Below are positions 34,419 to 43,386 of a DNA stretch of 64,000 bases, one piece after another. A program made the position numbers and the translations under genes. The notes under the pieces were generated by a model. It did not search any database, had not been told where the DNA came from, and saw only the letters and a list, made by a program, of their open reading frames with translations. Source of the stretch: Sphingomonas limnosediminicola (GTDB lineage Bacteria > Pseudomonadota > Alphaproteobacteria > Sphingomonadales > Sphingomonadaceae); assembly GCF_039537965.1 (NCBI RefSeq), contig NZ_BAABBM010000001.1:372001-436000 (forward strand), read 5' to 3'. Every line of letters starts with the position of its first letter. Within the stretch, counting starts at the first letter, position 1.

Positions 34419-35294
34419 TTAGCGGCGGCGGCCGAAGATCTTGGCCTGCACCAGCTCATCGACCGGCGGCATCGTCGAACGGCCGTTGGCCGCCCAGCGG
34501 GCGAACTCCGGCGTGACGTCGAGGGCCTTCAGCTGCACCAGCGTTTCCGCCGGAAGGTGCCGATACCCCGCGCGGTCGAAGCCGGCGATATAGTCGGGCG
34601 TGATGTTCATCGCCTTGAGCTGCACGAGTTGGTCGCTCGGCAGCCCGGCATAGCCGGCCCGGACGAAACCGCCGATCCAGGCGGCGTCGATGCCGAGCGC
34701 CTTGAACTCGATCAGCGCGTGGATCGACTTCGGCCGGTAGCCGGCCTGCGCCATCTGGTTGATGTAGCTGCCGGTAACGCCAAGGGCGGTAAGCGCCATC
34801 AAATCATCGATGGTCGGGGTCGGATAGTGCGCGGCCGCAACTGCATCGACGATATCCCGGCGGACGTTCAGCGCCATCAGGCCCATACCCTGATCGCGCG
34901 TCGGACGTCCGATACCGCGGCTCGTCAGCATCTGCACGAAAGCCGGGTTCTCGCTATAGTTGCAATTGCCCCAGGCATGGGAGCCGCCGCCGGTGCCGGT
35001 GCAATCGAGGCGGCCAGCCTCGCGGACTAGGGCAAAATGGAGCGGTCGCGACCCAGCGCCACGAAACCCGGCCATATCGAGTCCGACGAGGTCGGAGGGC
35101 ATGAAGCTCGACGACCAATTGTTCTCTTGCTTGCCGTTCTCACCGTGGCGAAAGTTGGCGTGAACCTTCCCATCGGCACCTCGCGAGGGCTGGAGATTGA
35201 AGTCGATCGCGTCGCTGGCAGCAGCCGCGCAGGCCGACGAAACGGTGACGCTGGCGAATAGCAGCGCCAGCATGAAAGCGAGAAAGCGGTTCAT
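34419..35294 (-). CDS. Secreted protein with helical repeats shared with the neighbouring M56 sensor
   Basis: A 291-residue exported protein. The signal peptide MNRFLAFMLALLFASVTVSS is followed by a domain with HGENGKQENNWSSSF and two cysteines (RLDCTGTGGG, WGNCNYSE). From about residue 145 the rest is tandem helical units of about 29 residues, e.g. LPSDQLVQLKAMNITPDYIA, GFDRAGY. The same unit type forms the C-terminal half of the M56 protein encoded next. The ATG at 35294 has GAGGAG upstream at 7 bases. It is likely periplasmic or cell-surface; it may be a ligand, antagonist or partner of the sensor (inference). Confidence 0.75.
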   Translation of the reverse strand: MNRFLAFMLALLFASVTVSSACAAAASDAIDFNLQPSRGADGKVHANFRHGENGKQENNWSSSFMPSDLVGLDMAGFRGAGSRPLHFALVREAGRLDCTGTGGGSHAWGNCNYSENPAFVQMLTSRGIGRPTRDQGMGLMALNVRRDIVDAVAAAHYPTPTIDDLMALTALGVTGSYINQMAQAGYRPKSIHALIEFKALGIDAAWIGGFVRAGYAGLPSDQLVQLKAMNITPDYIAGFDRAGYRHLPAETLVQLKALDVTPEFARWAANGRSTMPPVDELVQAKIFGRRR

Positions 35295-35396
35295 GGTCAT
35301 TCTCCTCGAAATCTGGGCAAAGCTCGCCCGTTCGCCCAAGCCGGGCGGTCGAAAATTCGAAATTCGGTTCGTCGGTTAGTTCGCTAGCGAGGCTGG

Positions 35397-37253
35397 TCAG
35401 CCGTCGTCTGGGTCAGGCCGGGGGGCTGGCGGCGCCGGCGGAGATCTCCGATTCGGTGGCGCTGCCGCCGGAAGTCCCATCCGCGATGTCCTTGGCGGAG
35501 CTGGCGGTTGCACCCGGACCCTCAAGTCGTCGGGCTTGACGCCGACGGCCCACATTTCGACGATCTTGTCGGTGTCCGTGACGGAATAGCCAGCGCGGCG
35601 GATGCTCGTCACATAACTGACCGGAACCCCCACGGTGCGGAGCTTCACATAATCGTTTAGCCGGAGCGGCACGCCGGCAGACGCCATCCCGCTTACGTAG
35701 GCACCTTCCAGGCCAATCGCGCGAGCGGTCGTCAGGTCGTTGAGGTCGAGGTTGCGGAAACCAGCCGCCGCGAGTTCGCGAGCATATTCGGGCGACACGC
35801 CGATCGCTTTCAGGCCGGCGAAGTTGGCCGCTTCGGTGCTCCGAAGGCGCGGTTGAGTAGCGAGGATTGCGTTGACGTAATCTGATGAAATTCCGGCGGC
35901 CCTCATCTTCATAGCCTGGTCGATGCGTCCGTTGCTCGCGAGCGTGACACGCATGACATTGCGAGCCTCTTTCATGGCGTCCTTCGCGTTGTCGGCGGCG
36001 TCCTGGCGGGCTTCACGAGCGGCGCGGGCCGCTTCGGCAAAGGCTTCCGCGCGCGCTTGCTGGGCATCGTCCACCGAATCGACGGCAACGGCAGCCTTGG
36101 CGGTCTGGACCGATGTCGAAACGCCACTGGCGATGATGTGCGCCAGGTCGGCGGGCGGTTCGCTGGGGGAATAATATGGCTTGCTCGTGTCGACCTGCGC
36201 CAGGGCGGCCTTGGGCGAGCCCGACTCGGCTGCTTTCTTGGTGCCGCCGGGGGTCAGTGTGAGCGCTGCCAGCGGCGCCGCAATCAGCACGGCACCGACG
36301 AACACCCCCATCGCGAAGGAACGAGCGGCCGGACCACGCACCGACTTGCCATCGAGGACGCGTGCGACGCGGCGGGCGAGCGAGCTCTTGGAAGGAGCAA
36401 CACCATTCGCGCCGAGCAATAGCCCCGGGCACTCGTGGCGGGCGACGCCGACCAGCAGTTGCGCGTAATCGGTATCGACGATGTCGGAGGCGAGCACCGC
36501 GTCGTCGGCCGCTTCCTCGCGCAGCTGGTGCGCTTCACGGGCAAGCACCCAGACGAGCGGGTTGAACCAGAACAGGGCGGTCGCAATGCGCGCCAGCAGC
36601 AGCTTCACCCAATCCATGCGAGCTACGTGCGCCAGTTCATGCGCGATGATCGCTTCCGCTTCGCTGGCCGCTTCCACGGCGCGGTCGTTGAGGACGATCA
36701 CCGGGCGCATCAGGCCCCAGCTGATCGGCGAGGCGAGCTCGTTGCTGGTGAGCAGGGCAGTGCCATGCTTGAAGCCCATGCGGCGCTGGGCACGAGCGAG
36801 AGCGCTCAGCCAATGGCCGTCGACAAGGACGTCGGCGCGGGCGCGGAGCGCGACGAGACGCGCCAACGCCAGGAATGTGACGAAGAGTAAGACGGCTGAT
36901 GGGATCGCATAAGCAGCGGTCGCAGCCGCAGCCAGGCTGATCGACACACGCGATGGGGCCTTGATCTCGGGCAGTGCCTTCGGCGCCGTGGTCAGCGTGG
37001 CGTCGCCAGTGGTCAGTGTTGCGGGTTGTGCGGCCGCTTCGATCGGCGGCGCGCTGCCGAGCAGGGCGGGGGCCTCGACCCTCCAAGTGGGAATGACCAG
37101 CGGCGCGAAGGCCATGATGACCAGCGCGAGCAGGCCGATATGCGCGACCCAGGACCGTTCGGCCGCGGAGCGCTGCTTCAGCAGGGAGAGCAGCCCGAGC
37201 GTCAGCCCCGCGATCAGCAGCGACTTCAGCGCAATGGCGATGAGCACCTGCAT
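35397..37253 (-). CDS. M56 family (BlaR1-type) sensor metalloprotease with C-terminal repeats
   Basis: A 618-residue membrane protein with helices at the N-terminus (two before residue 60, one at about 110-135). A cytoplasmic M56 protease domain follows with the zinc motif HELAH (about 205) and FNPLVWVLAREAHQLREEAA, then a last helix near 315 (FAMGVFVGAVLIAAPLAAL). The C-terminal half is extracytoplasmic. Instead of the penicillin-binding sensor of true BlaR1 it has an Ala/Arg-rich coiled segment and tandem helical units (IGVSPEYARELAAAGF, VGVPVSYVTSIRRAGY). The family senses a signal outside and cleaves or inactivates its BlaI repressor inside. It overlaps the BlaI gene by one base (TGATG). 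Confidence 0.88.
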   Translation of the reverse strand: MQVLIAIALKSLLIAGLTLGLLSLLKQRSAAERSWVAHIGLLALVIMAFAPLVIPTWRVEAPALLGSAPPIEAAAQPATLTTGDATLTTAPKALPEIKAPSRVSISLAAAATAAYAIPSAVLLFVTFLALARLVALRARADVLVDGHWLSALARAQRRMGFKHGTALLTSNELASPISWGLMRPVIVLNDRAVEAASEAEAIIAHELAHVARMDWVKLLLARIATALFWFNPLVWVLAREAHQLREEAADDAVLASDIVDTDYAQLLVGVARHECPGLLLGANGVAPSKSSLARRVARVLDGKSVRGPAARSFAMGVFVGAVLIAAPLAALTLTPGGTKKAAESGSPKAALAQVDTSKPYYSPSEPPADLAHIIASGVSTSVQTAKAAVAVDSVDDAQQARAEAFAEAARAAREARQDAADNAKDAMKEARNVMRVTLASNGRIDQAMKMRAAGISSDYVNAILATQPRLRSTEAANFAGLKAIGVSPEYARELAAAGFRNLDLNDLTTARAIGLEGAYVSGMASAGVPLRLNDYVKLRTVGVPVSYVTSIRRAGYSVTDTDKIVEMWAVGVKPDDLRVRVQPPAPPRTSRMGLPAAAPPNRRSPPAPPAPRPDPDDG

Positions 37254-37633
37254 CACTTGCCCCCTTTCGCCTCACGAGCCTTGGCAATCATCTGCTCGAG
37301 CTCGCTCAGCTCATCGTCCTTCAGCTTGTCGGACATGCCGAGGAGCGCGGTCGCGGCGCTTGCCGGCGAACCGTTGAAGAAGACGCGCACGATTTCGCTG
37401 AGCGCCGACTTCTTCGCCGCAGTTTCGGAAAGCGCGGGGCTGTAGAGGAAGCCGCGCTCCGAATCCTCGCGCGTTACATAGCCTTTGTCCTCGAGCCGCT
37501 TGAGCATCGCGCGTACTGCCGATCCGCTCAGCTGGTCAGGCAATGCCTCGCAGATATCGGATACGAGGAGAGGGCCGCCCTGATAGAGGATGTCTACGAT
37601 CTGGCGTTCACGCGGCGGCAACTTGCTCAGCAT
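37253..37633 (-). CDS. BlaI/MecI/CopY family transcriptional repressor
   Basis: A 126-residue winged-helix repressor: MLSKLPPRERQIVDILYQGG, then SDICEALPDQLSGSAVRAML (HTH) and KRLEDKGYVTRE (wing), and a C-terminal dimerisation helix region. Length and layout fit BlaI/MecI. It should bind TACAxxTGTA sites, and two perfect ones lie 37-64 bases upstream of its start, so it probably represses its own operon. It is released when the M56 partner is triggered. GAGGGAATTCG precedes the ATG. Confidence 0.92.
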   Translation of the reverse strand: MLSKLPPRERQIVDILYQGGPLLVSDICEALPDQLSGSAVRAMLKRLEDKGYVTREDSERGFLYSPALSETAAKKSALSEIVRVFFNGSPASAATALLGMSDKLKDDELSELEQMIAKAREAKGGK

Positions 37634-37669
37634 TCGAATTCCCTCTTTCGAGCACGCCGAATCGTCGCG

Positions 37670-37697
37670 CTACATTTGTAGAGTGCTACATTTGTAG
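37670..37697. promoter_or_regulatory. Pair of BlaI-type operators
   Basis: CTACATTTGTAG occurs twice, at 37670-37681 and 37686-37697, a centre-to-centre distance of 16 bases. Each contains TACATTTGTA, a perfect dyad matching the TACA-n2-TGTA operator known for BlaI/MecI repressors. They lie upstream of the BlaI-type gene (start 37633), so autoregulation is expected. Confidence 0.88.
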
Positions 37698-37747
37698 CGT
37701 GAATGCAAGATGAATGTGTCCACAAGCGGACAGTTGCTTTCGACCAA

Positions 37748-37837
37748 TGGCGGATGGGGTGGGATTCGAACCCACGGTGAGCTTACACCCACGGCGGTTT
37801 TCAAGACCGCTGCCTTAAACCACTCGGCCACCCATCC
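37748..37837 (-). tRNA. tRNA-Ser (anticodon TGA)
   Basis: A 90-base tRNA. The acceptor arm GGATGGG pairs with CCCATCC, the discriminator is G, and CCA is encoded (37748-37750). The anticodon arm GCGGT-CTTGAAA-ACCGC gives anticodon TGA, reading UCA and probably other UCN codons. A long variable arm is present as in all serine tRNAs, and the T arm reads GTGGGTTCGAATCCCAC. Confidence 0.97.
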
Positions 37838-37937
37838 TTATTTGGCGCAGCCCTATCGCTTGCTGGGCTGAGCTGTGCAAGGCGCGCGGTGAACCATGCT
37901 GGCCTTTCCAGCATTGGTCACTTTAGCCTCGACACTA

Positions 37938-39026
37938 ATGAGGAGGGCGGTTTTGAGGGCAAGCGGCAGTTGGATTGTGGTGGCGTTGGCGGGCTCGTGC
38001 CTTGCGGCGTCGAGCGAAGCGCCGGCGCAATTTGCCCAAACCTATGGCCAACCGTCCTATGCCGTAACGCCGAGCAGCCCGTGGCAAAACTACAAGCTGC
38101 GGCTGGCGGCATTGGCGCGCCAGGCCGGCGTGCGCGAGGCGACGATCCAGCAAAATGTGCCGGGTCTGTCTGTCAACGATCGGGTGATCGAGCTGGAACG
38201 CGCCGAACCTATCGCGAGGACGAGCAATGGCGTCGTCGGCGCGTTGTCGCCTTATCTTCGGGCGCACGTGACACCGACGCTCATCAACCGCGGTCGCGCG
38301 AACTACTCCAACCTTTACGGGGGGCTGCGGCAGATCGAGGCCCGCTACGGTGTCGAGGCGCCGGTGTTGCTCGCGATATACGGCCACGAAACCAGCTACG
38401 GCCTCGTTACCGGGAGCACGGATCTGCTCCAGGCGCTCGCTAGCCTCGGCTATTACGGCCGTCGCCGCGAATTCTTCGAAACCGAGTTCGTGTCGGCGCT
38501 CAAGCTAATGGACCAGGGCGTACCACGCTGGCGGCTGAAAGGCAGCTGGGCAGGGGCGACCGGCTTTCCGCAATTCATGCCTTCCGTGGCCCTCAGGCTC
38601 CGCGCCGACGGCGATGGCGACGGCTATGCCAATATCTGGTCAGACGAGCTCGACGGGCTGGCGTCCATCGCGAATTATCTTCGCGACGCCGGATGGAAAC
38701 CCAATGTCCATTGGGGCATCCCGGTTCGAACTCCCGCGGGACTGAACCGCGCGGCGTTACGGACGACCGTCACTGCCCAACGCTGCCCGCAAGTCTATCG
38801 TCGTCACACGCGGTGGCTGACGGTGCGTGAATGGCGCTCGCTTGGGGTAGTGTCGATCGGGCGTAGCTTGCCCGACAACGAGATGGCGAGCCTGATCGAA
38901 CCCGACGGGCAGGATGCGACGGCATACCTGCTGACCACCAACTACCGGGCGATCCTCGATTATAATTGTTCGAATTTCTACGCGATTTCGGTCGGGGTTC
39001 TGGCGGACGCGATTGCACAGCGATAG
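37938..39026 (+). CDS. Lytic murein transglycosylase (MltB family)
   Basis: A 362-residue exported peptidoglycan-cleaving enzyme forming 1,6-anhydro-muropeptides. A signal-like N-terminus (SGSWIVVALAGSCLAASSEA) precedes the SLT/MltB catalytic domain. The catalytic glutamate is in LLAIYGHETSYGLVTGS, and GSWAGATGFPQFMPS and DGDGDGYANIWSDELDGLAS are signature segments. A C-terminal part of about 100 residues follows. The start is either ATG 37938 or TTG 37953, the latter with GAGGAGG at better spacing. It is followed by a D,D-carboxypeptidase gene, so both act on the cell wall. Confidence 0.92.
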   Translation: MRRAVLRASGSWIVVALAGSCLAASSEAPAQFAQTYGQPSYAVTPSSPWQNYKLRLAALARQAGVREATIQQNVPGLSVNDRVIELERAEPIARTSNGVVGALSPYLRAHVTPTLINRGRANYSNLYGGLRQIEARYGVEAPVLLAIYGHETSYGLVTGSTDLLQALASLGYYGRRREFFETEFVSALKLMDQGVPRWRLKGSWAGATGFPQFMPSVALRLRADGDGDGYANIWSDELDGLASIANYLRDAGWKPNVHWGIPVRTPAGLNRAALRTTVTAQRCPQVYRRHTRWLTVREWRSLGVVSIGRSLPDNEMASLIEPDGQDATAYLLTTNYRAILDYNCSNFYAISVGVLADAIAQR

Positions 39027-39068
39027 ACAGGGTTCATCGCCAGCAAATCCAAGGTCCCCGGTCCATTC

Positions 39069-40250
39069 ATGCGTAGAACCATCCTCGCCGCCACCGCCGC
39101 CTCCGTCCTCTTAGCCTCGTCGGCCCCGGCCGCAGCCCCGCAGTTCGACACGCCCGCAAAAGTCGCGTTCCTCATCGACCTGTCCTCCGGGGCGGTGCTC
39201 TACGCCAAGAACGCCGACATGCGGATGCCGCCGGCGTCCATGGCAAAGATGATGACGACCGACGTCGCGTTCGAGCTGATCGACAGCGGCAAGCTGCCTC
39301 TCAACAAGATGTGCACCGTTCGCCCGGAGACCTGGCAGAAGTGGCACGGTCCGCAGGCCGGTTCGACCATGTTCCTGTCCGCGAACGAGCAGGTCAGCGT
39401 CGAGAATTTGTTGAAGGGCATCGTGACGTTGTCGGGCAACGATGCGTCGGTTGTGCTCGCCGAGTGTATCTCGGGGACCGAGCAGGCCTTCACCGAGCAG
39501 ATGAATGCGCTCGCGAAGAAGATCGGCCTGACCAACAGCCACTTCGGCACCGCCAACGGCTGGCCGGACAATGGCGTCACCTATGTCTCCGCGCGCGATC
39601 TCGCGACGCTCGCCCGCTACGAGATCGAGAACCACTATAAGCTCTACAAGCAGTTCTATTCGTTGCCGAACTTCACGTGGGGCAAGACGCTCGGCTCGAA
39701 CGCCGACATCACGCAGTCAAACCGCAACCCGATCCTCGGGGTCGTCCCAGGCGCGGACGGTCTCAAGACCGGTCATACCGACGAGGCGGGTTATGGATTC
39801 ACTGGCTCGGCCGAGCAAAATGGGCGCCGCTTGATCGAGGTCGTCGCCGGTCTCGATAGCTGGAACGGCCGCGTCACCGAATCCAAGCGTCTCATGGAAT
39901 GGGGTTTCGGCGCTTGGCAGGCGAAGCCGTTGTTCCAGAAGGACGCGAAGGTTGGCAGCGCGAAGGTGCAGCTTGGCAGCCAGAGCGAGGTCTCGCTGGT
40001 CGCCCCGCGTAATCTCGCTGTCACCATCCCGGCAGGACTGGTCACCGGTGGCCAGACGACGATGAAGATCCGCTACGACGGCCCTCTGGTCGCGCCGATC
40101 GCTAAGGGGCAGCAGGTCGCGCAACTCGTCATCACGACGGGTGACACGCCACCGCAAGTAGTGCCGCTGGTCGCGGGTGAGGATGTCGGGAAGGCCGGCT
40201 TCTTCGGACGCATCTGGCTCGGGTTCAAGCAGCTGTTCGGGATGGCGTGA
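39069..40250 (+). CDS. D-alanyl-D-alanine carboxypeptidase (PBP5/6 type)
   Basis: A 393-residue serine peptidase that removes the terminal D-Ala from peptidoglycan stem peptides. The signal peptide is MRRTILAATAASVLLASSAPA. The active-site SxxK is in PPASMAKMMTTDV (about residues 57-69), SxN is in TLSGNDASVVLAE and KTG in GADGLKTGHTDEAGYGF. The C-terminal beta domain and terminal amphipathic helix (FFGRIWLGFKQLFGMA) for membrane attachment are typical of DacA/DacC. Its stop overlaps the tmk start by 4 bases. Confidence 0.95.
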   Translation: MRRTILAATAASVLLASSAPAAAPQFDTPAKVAFLIDLSSGAVLYAKNADMRMPPASMAKMMTTDVAFELIDSGKLPLNKMCTVRPETWQKWHGPQAGSTMFLSANEQVSVENLLKGIVTLSGNDASVVLAECISGTEQAFTEQMNALAKKIGLTNSHFGTANGWPDNGVTYVSARDLATLARYEIENHYKLYKQFYSLPNFTWGKTLGSNADITQSNRNPILGVVPGADGLKTGHTDEAGYGFTGSAEQNGRRLIEVVAGLDSWNGRVTESKRLMEWGFGAWQAKPLFQKDAKVGSAKVQLGSQSEVSLVAPRNLAVTIPAGLVTGGQTTMKIRYDGPLVAPIAKGQQVAQLVITTGDTPPQVVPLVAGEDVGKAGFFGRIWLGFKQLFGMA

Positions 40251-40873
40251 CTTCACGCGGGCGGTTCATCAGCCTTGAAGGCGGGGAGGGGGTCGGCAAG
40301 TCCACGCAGGTCAAGGCGCTCGCCGCAGCGCTGGAGGCGCGTGGAATTTCCTGCCTCGTCACGCGAGAGCCCGGCGGAAGCCCAGGAGCCGAGGCAATCC
40401 GGGAGTTGCTTCTTCAGGGTGAAGAGACGCGCTGGGGCGCGCAGGCCGAAGCGCTTTTGTTCGCCGCTGCCCGCGCCGACCATGTCGAGAAGACCATCCG
40501 TCCAGCGCTAGAGCAGGGGCGCTGGGTGCTTTCCGACCGCTTCGTCGACAGCTCGCTCGCCTATCAGGGCGGAGCGGGCGGGCTCGGCATTGAGACCGTG
40601 CGGAGCATCAACGCCTTCGCCATCGGCGAGCATTTCCCGGACCGCACGCTCATTCTCATGCTCGACGAAGGCCGCGACCGGGCCATGGAGCGCGACCGCG
40701 ATGCTTCCGACCGGATCGGAGGACGACCGAGCGAGTATCACCACAAGGTCGAAACCGCCTTTCGGCTGATCGCCGCCGAAGAGCCCAATCGCGTTCGCCT
40801 GATCGACGCATCCGGATCGCCTGACGAAGTGACGCAACGCCTGGTCGCTGCCCTTGGGGACCTGCTGCCGTGA
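40247..40873 (+). CDS. tmk: Thymidylate kinase
   Basis: A 208-residue kinase making dTDP from dTMP. The P-loop is EGGEGVGKSTQ (about 10-20), the DR(E/H)-like TREPGGSPGAEAIRELLL follows, then SDRFVDSSLAYQG and a lid region with ERDRDASDRI. GTG start within the overlap GTGA with the carboxypeptidase stop. It is the first gene of the tmk-holB pair, conserved in many bacteria, and supplies DNA synthesis. Confidence 0.96.
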   Translation: MTSRGRFISLEGGEGVGKSTQVKALAAALEARGISCLVTREPGGSPGAEAIRELLLQGEETRWGAQAEALLFAAARADHVEKTIRPALEQGRWVLSDRFVDSSLAYQGGAGGLGIETVRSINAFAIGEHFPDRTLILMLDEGRDRAMERDRDASDRIGGRPSEYHHKVETAFRLIAAEEPNRVRLIDASGSPDEVTQRLVAALGDLLP

Positions 40874-41850
40874 TCGTGGGGCAGGATCGCGCGATTGAGC
40901 AATTCGCAAGCGCCTGGGCCACGCGCCGGCTGCACCACGCCTGGCTTGTCGCCGGGCCGAAGGGCGTAGGAAAGGCGGCGTTCGCCCATGCGGCCGCTCG
41001 GCGCGTGCTCGCCGACGCGGCCGGGCCCGCAATCGAATTGCCCGGCGTCGAGACGCCGGACGATCATCCCATGGTCAAGCTGGTCGAGGCCGGCAGCCAC
41101 CCAGACATGCGTTGGCTGCAGCGGCTAGAGAACGAGAAGACCGGCAACCTCGCCCGCAACATCAGCGTCGACCAGGTCCGCGGGCTTGGTGACTTGTTCG
41201 ACCTCAGTCCGGCGATGTCGCCGTGGCGCGTCGCGGTCCTCGACACGGTCGACGAGCTAGAAGCGTCCGGCGCTAACGCGCTGCTGAAGATGCTCGAGGA
41301 GCCGCCGGCGAACTGCCTGTTCTTCCTCGTCAGCCATGCGCCGGGACGCCTGCTTCCGACCATCCGGTCGCGCTGCCGCCGCCTCGACTTCGCCAAGCTC
41401 GACGATGACGCCATGACGTCGATCTTGGGGGAACACGCGCCGCAGCTGAAGGACACCGAGCGCCAGCGCATCATCTGCATGTCGTTCGGGTCTGCGGGCA
41501 GGGCGCTAGCTTTCGCCGAGCTGGATCTTGCGAAGCTGGAGGATTCGGCCCTGACCATCCTCCGAAGCGGCGATCCTACCAATGCGCGGCGTTCCGACCT
41601 TGCGCTCGAGCTTGGGAAGAAAGGCGCCGCCGAGCGCTACGCCGCTTTCCTCGACCTTGCGCCGACATTGATTGCCCGCGAGGCGCGGCGCCTGCAGGGG
41701 GCGCCGCGGGAACGGGCGCTCCACGCCTACGCGAAAGCGCGCGAGCTGGCGGCGATCGCGCCACGCCTTTCGCTCGACCCGGCATCGACCGTGTTTCAGA
41801 TCGGCGGAATTCTTGCGGACGTTGCCGAACAGGCTTCCTTGAAGCGCTAG
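40870..41850 (+). CDS. holB: DNA polymerase III subunit delta prime
   Basis: A 326-residue clamp-loader subunit. The AAA+ fold shows as IVGQDRAIEQFASAWAT, a P-loop-like GPKGVGKAAFAHAAARR, VAVLDTVDELEASGANALLK and LEEPPANCLFFLVSHAPGRL, with sensor region TIRSRCRRLDF. The SRC motif of clamp loaders is present. GTG start overlapping tmk by 4 bases. It loads the sliding clamp together with the DnaX subunit, which is also encoded in this window (61908-63542). Confidence 0.94.
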   Translation: MIVGQDRAIEQFASAWATRRLHHAWLVAGPKGVGKAAFAHAAARRVLADAAGPAIELPGVETPDDHPMVKLVEAGSHPDMRWLQRLENEKTGNLARNISVDQVRGLGDLFDLSPAMSPWRVAVLDTVDELEASGANALLKMLEEPPANCLFFLVSHAPGRLLPTIRSRCRRLDFAKLDDDAMTSILGEHAPQLKDTERQRIICMSFGSAGRALAFAELDLAKLEDSALTILRSGDPTNARRSDLALELGKKGAAERYAAFLDLAPTLIAREARRLQGAPRERALHAYAKARELAAIAPRLSLDPASTVFQIGGILADVAEQASLKR

Positions 41851-41874
41851 GACTCGGCGGCTAGGGCATCGCGC

Positions 41875-43386
41875 ATGGGCGAGCCCTTCTACATCACCAC
41901 CGCGATTTCGTACCCAAACGGCCCGCCGCACATCGGGCATGCGTACGAGGCCATTGCCGCGGACGCGATTGCGCGTTTCCAGCGGTCGCAAGGCCGCGAT
42001 GTGCGTTTCCAGACGGGCACTGACGAGCATGGGCTGAAGATGGCTCAGGCGGCGCGTGCCGAGAACGTTGAGCCGCGCGCTCTGGCGGACAGAATGTCGC
42101 GTCTTTTCCAAGGCATGTGTGATACACTTAACGTATCGTACGACCGCTTCATCCGTACGTCGCAGCCCGATCATTATCGCGCCAGCCAGGCGATCTGGAA
42201 GGCGATGGAGGAGAGGGGAGACCTTTACCTCGACCGTTACGAGGGTTGGTACTCGGTGCGCGACGAGGCTTATTACGAGGCCGAGGAAATCACCGAGGGC
42301 GAAGACGGCGTAAAGCTTTCGCCGCAAGGGACGCCGGTCGAATGGACGGTCGAGGAAAGCTGGTTCTTCCGCCTGTCGAAATATCAGCAGCCGTTGCTCG
42401 ACCTTTATGCAACGAACCCGGACTTCATCCAGCCCGACAGCCGCCGCAATGAGGTCGTCCGCTTCGTCGAAGGCGGGCTCAAGAATCTCAGCATCTCGCG
42501 TACCAGCTTCGATTGGGGCGTGCCGGTGCCGGGCAGCGACAATCACGTCATGTACGTGTGGCTCGACGCCCTCACCAATTACATCACGGGTCTCGGCTAT
42601 CCCGACGATACGGAGCTGTGGCAGCGCTACTGGCCGGCGAACGTACACCTGATCGGCAAGGACGTGGTTCGTTTCCACGCGGTCTACTGGCCCGCGTTCC
42701 TGATGTCTGCCGGCATCCCGCTGCCGAAGCAGGTCTACGGCCACGGCTTCCTGCTCAGCCGCGGTGAGAAGATGTCGAAGAGCGTCGGCAACGTCGTCGA
42801 TCCGATGGTTCTCGCCGACCGCTTCGGCGTCGATGCGCTTCGCTATTTCCTCCTCCGCGAGGTCACCTTTGGCCAGGACGGAAGCTATAGCGCCGAAGCC
42901 ATCGTCAACCGCGCCAACGCGGAGCTGTCGAACAGCTTCGGCAATCTTGCGCAGCGCACATTGTCGATGATCTTCAAGAATTTGGATGGAGTTCTTCCGT
43001 CGGCCGGCGATGCGGCGGAGGATCGTGAACTCCTAGCACTGGTTGACCGTGTCACGACCGTGGACATGGTCGAGCACTTCAATCGCCTGGGCTTTTCATT
43101 CGGCATCGACGCGTGGATGCAGGCCGTGTTCGCGTGCAACGCCTACGTCGACGCACAGGCACCCTGGGCACTGCGCAAGACCGATCCGGCGCGGATGGCA
43201 GCGGTGCTCGGCACGCTAGTCGCCGCGGTACGCCAGCTCGCGCAGGCCATCGCGCCGATCATCCCGGATTCTGCCGAGAAGCTCGTGAACCTGATCGATG
43301 CAGGGAAGGGCGGGGCGCCCATTTCGCAGCCGACGCCCCTCTTCCCGCGCCTCGAACTCGAAGCGGAGGACGAGGCCACGGCATGA
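41875..43386 (+). CDS. metG: Methionine-tRNA ligase, zinc-free short form
   Basis: A 503-residue synthetase. Signature motifs are PNGPPHIGHAYE (HIGH) near residue 15 and KMSKSVGNVVDP (KMSKS) near 299. TGTDEHGLKM and VYWPAFLMSAGIPLPKQ are also typical. The cysteine knuckles of the zinc-binding insertion are absent between about residues 115 and 160, so this is the compact form found in many alphaproteobacteria. No C-terminal tRNA-binding appendage. It is followed with a 4-base overlap by tatD. Confidence 0.95.
   Translation: MGEPFYITTAISYPNGPPHIGHAYEAIAADAIARFQRSQGRDVRFQTGTDEHGLKMAQAARAENVEPRALADRMSRLFQGMCDTLNVSYDRFIRTSQPDHYRASQAIWKAMEERGDLYLDRYEGWYSVRDEAYYEAEEITEGEDGVKLSPQGTPVEWTVEESWFFRLSKYQQPLLDLYATNPDFIQPDSRRNEVVRFVEGGLKNLSISRTSFDWGVPVPGSDNHVMYVWLDALTNYITGLGYPDDTELWQRYWPANVHLIGKDVVRFHAVYWPAFLMSAGIPLPKQVYGHGFLLSRGEKMSKSVGNVVDPMVLADRFGVDALRYFLLREVTFGQDGSYSAEAIVNRANAELSNSFGNLAQRTLSMIFKNLDGVLPSAGDAAEDRELLALVDRVTTVDMVEHFNRLGFSFGIDAWMQAVFACNAYVDAQAPWALRKTDPARMAAVLGTLVAAVRQLAQAIAPIIPDSAEKLVNLIDAGKGGAPISQPTPLFPRLELEAEDEATA

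Noticed and set aside
37723..37755. Another copy of the palindromic repeat near tRNA-Ser
   Set aside because: GCGGACA, TTGCTTTCGACCAATGGCGGAT resembles the family, but arms and core are too degraded and it overlaps the 3' end of the tRNA; not counted.
41506..42744. 412-residue minus-strand reading frame opposite holB and metG
   Set aside because: Antisense shadow of two well-identified genes; no recognisable motifs.
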